The position numbers and the translations under genes were made by a program. A stretch of DNA of 64,000 nt from Phanerodontia chrysosporium (taxonomy: Eukaryota; Basidiomycota; Agaricomycetes; Polyporales; Phanerochaetaceae): positions 124,001 through 188,000 of the forward strand of contig MJGA01000036.1 in the NCBI GenBank assembly GCA_001910725.1, written 5' to 3'. The notes below the pieces were generated by a model that had not been told where the DNA came from, did no database searches, and saw nothing but the letters and a program-made list of their open reading frames with translations. Positions 56,114-64,000 of this stretch are shown piece by piece (the first letter of the stretch is position 1; every line of letters begins with the position of its first letter).

Positions 56114-57527
56114 CTATTCATGCCAACTTCCTATCAGCCAACCAAGAACACCAGCAAACGCAGCACTGGCAGCCATTGCCCATAGCTGTTCAGGTGAGAT
56201 CCTTGACCGTTCAAATCTGGGGAAAGTGGAGAATACGCTTGCAGATGGTTCACGTCTTTGAAGCAGTACATCCTCTGCAGAAGCAGAGGCAACCGCCGCA
56301 GGCTGCAGGGAATAGTGTATAGCTTCCACAAGTTGACACAGGACTTCGTCCTGTCGGCGGAGCTGCTTCGAAAGCTCCTCGTATTTGCTCTCGACCGTGC
56401 CTAAGGTTTGTGCGGACATTTCTTCAACCTTCTTCTCGAAGGTCTGTGCCAAACGTCTCCGCTTCCATGGCTCGACCACGATAATCGCAAGGACGAAGAC
56501 GGCCAAGTTGAGACCTAAAACAGTCAACGACCCGTACGTCGACGCGCTCCGGATCTTATCCGACCAGACCTGCTCTTCGTGGTATCGATTGAGGATAACG
56601 CGCATGAGCTCCGTGAACTCCCGTTCGACTTCTTCCTCGGTTTCGATCGCCTTCGCCTTCGCGAGAGTCTCTTCCTGTTCGTAGAGATGATCCTGACGGA
56701 CCAATGCTGTGAAACGTCCGACATCTGCGTCTGTCCAGGAGGACTTCCGCTGGAGAAGGTCGTTCACTTCCCGCTGAGATCTGGCCCGCTGCTGCACCGC
56801 TCGCTCAAACGCGACCTTTGCCTCGCGAGCAGCCTCTCGTGCGGCTTTTATACGCCGCTCTGAGATGTACGTGAGGATTGAACAGTAATCTGACTGAACC
56901 GTACGTACCCTGCTCCGTGACTTGTCGTTTGAGAGACTCTATCTCTCCGTATCCTGTCACCTTATTTAATTCTCTCCCTAGCTGTGCGAAGGCGGTTGCT
57001 GCGGCGATGGTGTACCGGTCCACTCTGTCTCGCACAACGCCAGCTGCCCGCTCTGTCCATGATCTGAGCCTCTCTTTCACCTCATCAACATCGATTACGT
57101 TTGCTAGCGGAGTCGGTTTGTCGGCGGGGGGCTGCGAGTTGTCGGGTGGACGTGGCGCCTCCTCGACATTAGAGGTATCGTGAGATATGTGGGACGGGGG
57201 AGTGAATGCAGTGTTCGGTGAAGGGGATGCTTCAGCGGAGCCCTGCCTGTGTGGTGGAGGCAACTCGATGACTGGTTGAGCGAGGTTGACTGTCTGACTG
57301 GTGCCGACGTTGGAACCATTCTGGGGGTCTACGGGGGATGAATACAATCGCCGAAAGGCTAGGAGAGCAGTATGCGATTGGGCATGGCGCACTGGACGAA
57401 CAGGACAGCGAGGCCGCGGCAGGAAGCAACGGGAGAAAGTGAACCTCAGCATGAGACGGTGCTGGCTGGCGCCGCTCTGTCTGGCTGAGCTCTTGAGCCA
57501 CGTGCGCGGAGACGCTCGAGGGGGCAA
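56114..57527 (-). CDS. MDM33: Mdm33/She9-like mitochondrial inner membrane protein
   Basis: Exons 57527-56909 and 56859-56114, joined across a 49-bp intron (donor GTACGT, acceptor TCTCAG) and giving 454 residues. An internal ATG at 57452 starts a more typical targeting peptide (MLRFTFSRCFLPRPR, with RRLYSS as a cleavage region) and gives 429 residues. A Pro/Ser-rich spacer is followed by a long coiled coil (KAAREAAREAKVAFERAVQQ, EVEREFTELMRVIL). The first membrane span is SLTVLGLNLAVFVLAIIVV, right before the family-typical EPWKRRRLA. A second coiled segment leads to a C-terminal span (AASAAFAGVLGWLIG). Yeast Mdm33 shapes the mitochondrial inner membrane. It is divergent from the gene at 57644. 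Confidence 0.88.
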
Positions 57528-57643
57528 GACTCACAATCCGCGGCTTCTGCAGCAGTCGAGTCTCGACGTCCTGTTGAGGGCTCGCCGCCCACAAAACCCT
57601 TGAAATACACCAGTCTCGCTCGCTGTCACACTTTTCTTTGACT
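57528..57643. promoter_or_regulatory. Short bidirectional promoter region
   Basis: Only 116 bp separate the outermost start codons of the MDM33-like gene and the DUF4203-like gene (191 bp with the internal MDM33 start). Regulatory sequence must be shared. No TATA box was seen. Confidence 0.5.
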
Positions 57644-59457
57644 ATGGTTAGCACCGTCAACATCTCTTGCGACCTGCTCTCCTCGCTGCTCCCCGCAACG
57701 CCTTTCGCCTTGGCCTACGTCCTGCCTCTCCTTTTCCTGTCCTTACTCTTGACCGTTGCTGGCACTTTCCTAACCCTAGATAGGACCCATATCTTCCCAT
57801 CTACCGAGCCTCGAAGGCTCAGTCTCGCGAATGTCAAACACCCCTGGATGCCTACCGCCTCACTCCTCTTGCGAGGTGGGATTGGAGGCCTATGCTCAGG
57901 TTTTGCGTTCGGAGGTGCGCATTCTATCAGATGGCTTATCATCGTAGCTCATCCGAATTCCGTTAAGTTCACTGTGCTACATTTCTCTGCCTTCTTATAC
58001 CCGCTAAGACGACCTCATCCCCGCTCAGCCCCAAGGCATTTCTCTCCGTCTGGGTACTTTCAGCCTTATTCTGCGCCCTACTCTCCGGGAGATTGAGAAT
58101 TGTTACTCTTATCTTCGCTGGTGCGACGGGATAGTGAGTCGCAATGTCTCGGCGTATCGTTATGTGCTCATACGTTTGGTCTTCCAGTGCTTCTCTCGCC
58201 CTCGCCTTCATTGTAATTGCGCACCCGTCCCTCCTCACACGCATCGCGATCATACCCGTCTTGACAGTTACCGGCGTCGTGATCTCTCTTCTCCCCATTG
58301 TTCGGGTCAGAAACGTCGCTTTGCGCTTCGCGAATGCGTCCGCAGGATCGTTTGGGATCATTCTATGCATCGCCATCCTGGTTCGCAATGATGCTTGGGG
58401 CAATATCTGGGATCGTCTGTGGATCAAGAATGGTGTGGGCTGGGGCACAAGCCAGGAGAAAGGCCTCAGCGCCGCGTACTGTGTCTTGTTTTTGGCTGGT
58501 GTTGCTTCCGATTGGCTACTCCATCGCAAGTTTGGAGAGAACCCGGATGAGGTGAGATTTTTTCCATGATATTCGAGCCGTTCATTCATTGCGACATAGA
58601 AGTGGGACCGCTACCTTGCTACCTTCACGGATAATTTGCCCAACGACGGCCGCCGCGCGGGAACCTTCACGCCATTTGCGTCACTGTACGACCGCCTGCT
58701 CGGTCGGGACAGGTGTTTCGCGCCTATAGTCCCCGATGAGAAGGCACTCGTGTACCCCATTAGTTCTGGCACTGCGGAGAAGCCTCTCGACTTGGAAGAC
58801 CAATTTGATGTTTGCCTCCCCCTCGGGAGTGCCAAGTCTCATACGACCTTCCTTCGCAAGAAGGTAGACAAAGTCGGGACTCCCCACCCTGGTAGAAGGG
58901 TAATCAAATTCCGGCCTGATGACGAGCAGTCTCTATCAAGCGAGGATGATGAGCTTTCACCAGTACACCGTCCCTTCGTTCCTCGCTCCCTCAGCTCCGC
59001 GTCATCCGCGACTCTCACTGACTCTCGCACGGGCCTCAAACCTTCCAAGCTACCTGCTTCTGGCGTCGTGGAATACTCAGATTGTGAAGAGGACCTTACC
59101 GAACTACACAATGACGCAGTCTCGCAAGACGATCCCAAATGGGTCCCACCCTTCATACGGCGACATTCCACTCGTACCAATCTGGCGCTTGTCCCGGAGC
59201 TCGACCAACTCAGTACTCCGTCTGCGCCAGTTCAAGAATATCGTCGGAATAGCCCTCTGCAGACCGACTCGTCGGGCTCCGTGCCAGCGACACCGTCCCT
59301 CATCCGCGCGGTGGATCGCATAACAGCGGCATACACTGCGCAAGCTAGCGCGCCTGTGAGACAGGATAATCTTGCTTCGCCTGTCACCCATAGGCCTGCT
59401 GCTGGCAAGTCATGGGACGTCTTCTGGGCGGATGTAAAGGAGAAGGCGACGGCATGA
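57644..59457 (+). CDS. Multispanning membrane protein, DUF4203-like
   Basis: Four exons, 57644-57966, 58029-58133, 58188-58551 and 58600-59457, 549 residues. Introns are 48-62 bp; the first donor (AA then GTTCAC) is the least certain and was chosen because it restores PKAFLSVWVLSALFC. About seven hydrophobic spans fill residues 15-265 (for example YVLPLLFLSLLLTVAGTFL, IAIIPVLTVTGVVISLLPIV, LSAAYCVLFLAGVASDWLL). Behind the last span KWDRYLATFTDNLP begins a long hydrophilic Ser-rich tail with acidic patches (SLSSEDDELS), probably cytosolic and phosphorylated. The pattern is that of fungal DUF4203 (TMEM198/TM7S3-type) proteins, whose role is unknown. Confidence 0.75.
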
Positions 59458-59884
59458 ATATCCTCGCAATTTTTTTTATCTTCACTTTCCTTTGTCACGA
59501 CTATCATGACCATTCACGACCCGTAATGACCTTTTATGACCTGCTCGCTTTATCGATATGTATCAACAAGCGTGCTTGTGTAATGTCGCGCAAATAAGAT
59601 ACATTGCCCAAGACACAGACGTGGGCAAATGTAGGCCAACATGCGCCTGTCGAATCCACGACACGAAGCTATTGCAGAGATCGGTACTAAGACTACAATC
59701 TATTGTAAGGTATCCGTGCCTTGTACAATCTAAACACCAAGCTACATCAGGGCGTACTGAGCGAGTATGAGCTCATCTGCAATATTGCGTGTATTCAGTA
59801 CGCCCACGCAATATCGAAGTGTGCTAACGGTCTCTACACCACTGAGCAATGAAATCACCGTCCACACAACAAAGCGAATCCATT
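59458..59884. other. Convergent 3' intergenic region
   Basis: Lies between the stops of the DUF4203-like gene (plus) and the P450 reductase (minus). A repeated CATGACC-like motif (59508-59540) and AT-rich patches are likely 3' UTR and poly(A) sequence. No gene. Confidence 0.5.
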
Positions 59885-62264
59885 CTACGACCAGACATCC
59901 AACAATAGGCGATTACGCTCCTTCAGGAGCTTGAGTTCTGCTGCGCCTTCTACCTCAGCCGATCCACCTTTGGCCTCGCCGAGGATCCGGCAGAGTGTCT
60001 CCTCGACACTCTTGCTCATACTCTTGGCGTCGCCGCAGATGTAGACATAGCCTTTGCCGTTGAGGATTGCGTCCGCAATCTGCTCTGCGTCCTCCCAGAT
60101 GAGGTCCTGCACGTAGATCTTGCTGCCATCAGGCTTGTATGGCGGCTCGCGAGAGAATGCGCAGCGCATGATGAACTTGCCGTGGAGCTCTTTGGCGTAC
60201 TCCGGCCACTCGTCCTTGTAGAGGAAATCCTGGTCCGAACGGCGGCATCCATAGTAGAGGCGGATCGGACCCCAGTCCGCAAGGCCCTCGGGACCGTGCT
60301 TCTCGATAGTGCGCCGTGCCATGGCGACACGCTCCTGTACGAAACCGCGGAAAGGTGCAACGCCCTGGAAGAACATGATCAACGACTCGCGCACAGTTTA
60401 TCGGGACCCAGACAATACTTACAGTACCAGGCCCGATCATGATGACGGGGCTCTTCGGATTTGTAGGCAGACGGAAAGTGGAGCGACGGACGTGGATAGG
60501 GACCTTAACGACGTCGCCCTGCTTGTATGCTCCACGGGGACCCTCGATAGAGTAAGTGGGATAGTGCGACACAATGGAGGGCTCCGAAGGCGAATCGTCG
60601 CTGACCAGCGTAGCTGCCTTGTCATGGTGGGAAGCGTATTTCAGGTTGAGCAGGAAGTTCGACCCGACGCCGTATATCCAGCGTTCTTCGACACGAGGAG
60701 CCTTCTCAGACTTGTACTTCAGGACGACCACAGTGGCATGAATCGCGTTCGGGTAGAGCTTCGGGCTAGACGAGATGGAGTAATACCTTGGCTGCAAGCG
60801 GGGAATAGACGAGACTATGATGTCGAAAGGAATCTTCCATGCAGTGGTATTCGAAGCAGTGGGATCGGCGTGGAGATCGTTACCAGCAGCATATTGGAGC
60901 ACCTCGCCGAGCTTCATGCACCCGTTGGCGACGATGTTCTGGTAGTGCTCTTTGTTGCTGTTGAGGTCCTTCAGTACTGCTTCTGCCTCCGGGTTGGGCG
61001 CGAATTTGGCGAGGACACCAAGAATTTGACGGCCAGCAAGAGCGCTGATATCGATGTAGTGGCGAAGGACAGTGGCATAGGTAGTCGGGACAGGGAACGG
61101 AACCTTGGCGAGAGCGGGATCCAAAGACTCGATGTTGATTACCGTGTCTTTCTTCTCGTGCAGTCCAAGAGCGTAGAGAAGACGGTCAACCTCCTTATCC
61201 GCGTTCGATGGCCAGACACCGACATGGTCACCGTGCTGGTAGGTGATACCCGAACTTTCTGTACTGAGTTCGATGTGCACGCAATTGCGGTCCGAGCCAG
61301 GGGCGAAGAGCTCCTTAGCAGCGATGATAGGCGCGGGGTATGGGTTCTTCGCGTCATGAATGCCCTTTGTGCGCGTCAAAGCTCGAGCAGATAGCTCGCC
61401 TGCACCAAGATCAATCCTGTGGGGAGACAGAGGCGAACTTGGACGTACCGAGATAAACCTTTTCCTCAGGGTGATCGAAGACCTCGGTCACGACGAAGTC
61501 GGGAGAGTCACCGCCCTGGCCTTCCTCAACGTTCATAGCCTTAGCGAACGCCTCCCACATGCCGTCCTTCCACTCCAGGTAATCCTCCTCCATGCTCTTG
61601 TCGTCGTCGCCCTCGCCTCTTTCGCCAATACGAATAGCACCCATCTTCTGCAGGTCACGGTCGACGTTGCGCGAGATGAGGTTGTAGTGCTCGTATGTCT
61701 TGTTACCGAGACCGAAGATAACATACTTGAGGCCGGGGAGTTTGTGCTCGCCGTTGGAGAACTCAAAAGACTCATCCGACAGGTTCTGACATAGTTGCAC
61801 GGCGTTGTCCGTCGGCTCACCTTCGCCGTAGGTGGCCATGACGAAGAAGACACAGCAGTCCTCCGGAACCTGGTCGAGATTCTCGAAGTCATATTCCTCG
61901 GGATCGCACACGAGCGACGCCAGACCAAACTTGGATTTGGCCTCTTTCGCGAGACGGATAGCGTATTCCTCCGCAGTACCGGTCTGTGAGCCATAGAAGA
62001 TGACGATACGCTTTTTCTGTGATACGTGGCAAAGGGTCAGCGCGGGCGGCAAGGACCCTAGCAAGACGGAAAGCGTACCCCTTCCTTCATTTTTGCGATA
62101 AAATCTCTGGGATTTCCATTGCCACCAGCGGCCGCTTTGGATGAGGGCACCTGGACGGTCTTTGGCTTCGCCGCAGAGAAGATTTGCTCGCGGAACAGAT
62201 AAAGCGCAGCGAGGATGATGCCAACGGAGAGGACGATGACGTCCGAAGACGAAGAGACGGCCAT
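59885..62264 (-). CDS. CPR1: NADPH-cytochrome P450 reductase
   Basis: Exons 62264-62079, 62016-61449, 61399-60423 and 60364-59885 give 736 residues, the usual length. All donors are GT (GTACGC, GTACGT, GTAAGT); introns are 49-62 bp. An N-terminal anchor (IVLSVGIILAALYLF) places it on the ER. The FMN domain has FYGSQTGTAEEYA, ATYGEGEPTDNA and FGLGNKTYEHYN. The FAD domain has RYYSISSSP. The NADPH domain has MIGPGTGVAPFRGF, YYGCRRSDQDFLY and YICGDAKSM, and the chain ends LLLDVWS, the Trp that stacks on the flavin. It passes electrons from NADPH via FAD and FMN to microsomal P450s. One intron splits the GPGT-GVAPF NADPH-binding loop. Confidence 0.97.
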
Positions 62265-62697
62265 GGCGCCGACGAAAGAGGAGGACTAGCCTTAGGCAGG
62301 GTCCTCAAGACTGGAGATGAAAGGAAATGGGAGGCGAGGAGAAGGAAAGAGATTAGGATATAAATGTGAGAGAGGGCGAGTGTCCGTGGCAGAAATGGTT
62401 CCATCGACAATAGGCGCTTAGTCAGCACAGCTTTGTCTTGCGCTCTAACGCTCTTTGCCTCTGCCCGACGACAAAAACGTCGGTTTCAGGTTGCGATCGG
62501 AAACTAAACCGAGGAGCCAGGCAGCGGTTTCGTTTCGCAAAGTCCAGCCACACATTGTCGTCTCTCGCACCTAGGTGCTGCAAGCGTGTGCGGGCGCAGT
62601 GTGCGGGCACAGGCCGTGCAGGAGCTCGGCGCCGAGCACCTGCGGTTAGCTCGGCAGTAACTTGCACGACACGCGGGATACAACAAATCGCATGTTA
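62265..62697. other. Upstream region of the P450 reductase gene
   Basis: On the minus strand a pyrimidine-rich leader (about 62290-62370, with a CATTTATATCC element near 62355) precedes the reductase ATG. The remainder up to the SET gene stop is GC-rich with no ORF of note. Confidence 0.45.
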
Positions 62698-64000
62698 CTA
62701 CACATCTGGGAACCCCACACTCTCAGGAGCCCGCATCTGCACAGCCAGCCTGTATCCCAGACTCTTAGGATCAGCAACTACCGCGTCCATGGCCTTCGCG
62801 TGTTCGCTATCGTGGCCTAGCTCAATCGCGTACCACTTCTTGGCCAGCCTAGCCCATCGTTGCGTAGCCTCGACACTGACAGGCGGTCTGTCAGATCAAG
62901 AGCATGTCTCTTTCCGGTGGCATTGCTTACTCGGCATGTGCGGCGGCGACCACCGCGGCGTCAGCAGCAAGTTGTCCGCGCTCGCTCCAGTAGCCTTCCT
63001 CTTCCCCCAGGGCCCATATCTTGCGCGCAATGTCGATTGCTTGCTGACCACTAATCGAGCCGTTCTGCCACGTTCGAAATCGCGCATAGAGTTCTGCGAT
63101 CTTCACCAGCCGGTCATCCGACGTCTTCGACTCGTCGTCAGAACGTGAACAGACGCTGCATTGGCATGTGAACCCATACTGGGCCTGAAGGATCTGTCTG
63201 CAGAATAGGGCATTCAATGACAATTAGATCACTGCGCCGCTCCGATCTCACCTTCGTGAGTCTCGTGGGCGTTTAGTATCGAGGTATGTGGTCAGCAATT
63301 CCTGATAGAATCGTTAATTCCCAAGGCCATGGAGCCGCGTAGAAACCAGGACTCGCCTCGCCTCTGGCGATAGGCTTGAGGGCGTGAACCACGAGAACGC
63401 CTTCTGACGAACGCCAATTATAGACTACGTTGAAGGCTGCTGAGCACCCGTGGTTAAGACGCGCGGTCGACGGAAATAGCCCCACGCCGTCTTCCGCCGC
63501 GGAGATGGCGTTGGTCTCGAAAATGGCCAGCGCCAGCTGCAGGTCGAACAATGGCGTATTGGGGACAGCGTCCTCGGGGAGATTCACGTACGACAAGTTG
63601 TAGAATGCGCCGCGACTATGAGGCGATAGTTTCTCAAGCGCGTCAAGGATGATGGAGCCTGGTGATCCCCGAACAAACCCTTGTGCAGTGCTTCAGTAGA
63701 GGTTTGTTATCGTGAGGGACGCAGAAAGTCACCTTGCGCCGGCACCAGGAACAAAGGTTTCTCACGGAGAATTAATTCGCCTTGCTACGAGGGAGTTAGT
63801 GAAAGCACAGAGATTGGACTCGGGCGTGACAAGCCTGGATATCTCGTGTAGCGATTGCCCCCTTTCCCTTGCCAGGGATGTCTACTACTTGGTAAGGCCA
63901 GCTGTCTCCGGACTGTTGTAAGGTTGCGCCGCGCGGAAGGGTTGGTAGCCAACATAGATCGAGATGACCAACAGAGTGAAAGCTACCAGGAGCAAAGCGC
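62698..64000 (-). CDS. SET-domain protein (SMYD/SET6-like), 5' end outside the window
   Basis: Exons traced by phase: 64000 (open)-63835, 63784-63733, 63679-63357, 63301-63252, 63197-62931 and 62875-62698, with introns of 50-55 bp. The split-SET pattern reads IPGKGKGAIATRDIQ, GELILREKPLFLV, the substrate/cofactor motif LNHGCSAAFNVVYNW, LKPIARGE, TTYLDTKRPRD (catalytic Tyr region) and the post-SET Cys cluster YGFTCQCSVCS. A helical tail ends PESVGFPDV at TAG 62698. Such proteins are putative lysine methyltransferases. Two introns (63785-63834, 63302-63356) keep the frame only if they start with GC. Upstream, a hydrophobic stretch (LLLVAFTLLVISIYVGYQPF) lies in another frame at the window edge and may be a membrane anchor joined by a further intron. 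Confidence 0.82.

Noticed and set aside
60309..61394. 361-codon plus-strand ORF
   Set aside because: Lies antisense to reductase exons whose protein motifs are unmistakable; a shadow of GC-rich codon usage.
62438..63148. 236-codon plus-strand ORF across the reductase-SET intergenic region
   Set aside because: Overlaps antisense SET exons that have conserved motifs and consistent splice phases.

Overview
The window is fungal nuclear DNA, most likely from a mushroom-forming basidiomycete (Agaricomycetes). Host genes are cut by many short introns of about 48-62 bp. They include a fungal NADPH-cytochrome P450 reductase and an Mdm33/She9-type mitochondrial protein. The transposon load (chromodomain Gypsy, Copia, hAT, Tc1) is what one expects of a repeat-rich mushroom island. 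No bacterial operon, CRISPR array, rRNA or tRNA gene was seen.

Layout. 1-7018: minus-strand Gypsy element (G1), cut by the window start, decayed, with a dUTPase domain between protease and reverse transcriptase. 8178-8523: solo Copia LTR. 9300-13135: two decayed multi-exon host-type genes (minus). 13166-18623: Copia element (minus) with an uninterrupted polyprotein. 18624-24161: AT-rich, gene-poor DNA with solo LTRs and an inverted LTR pair. 24167-36066: Gypsy element G2 (plus) with matching 600-bp LTRs and 5-bp target duplications, a dUTPase at the end of pol, and a complete hAT transposon (28060-31852) nested inside. 36857-44071: decayed Gypsy G3 copy A (minus), its right LTR cut by a Tc1 transposon (44072-45518). 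45519-53220: G3 copy B (minus), with every long frame open. 53221-53993: truncated host-type ORF. 56114-64000: ordinary host genes: MDM33-like (minus), a divergent multispanning DUF4203-like protein (plus), cytochrome P450 reductase (minus) and a SET-domain protein (minus, running off the window).

The most notable signals are in the retroelements. Two Gypsy families each carry a five-motif dUTPase at different places in pol. All three Gypsy families have a primer-binding site two bases from the 5' LTR that is complementary to the predicted mRNA 5' end 33-35 nt below a TATA box, the signature of Tf1-type self-priming. G2 and G3 place pol in the -1 frame after a slippery heptamer followed by an inverted repeat. 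G2 and G3 carry an extra ORF upstream of gag, and G1 has one downstream of pol. The Copia element instead has a site matching the anticodon arm of initiator tRNA-Met.

All comparisons were made by eye on the sequence; family names come from motif recognition, without database searches.
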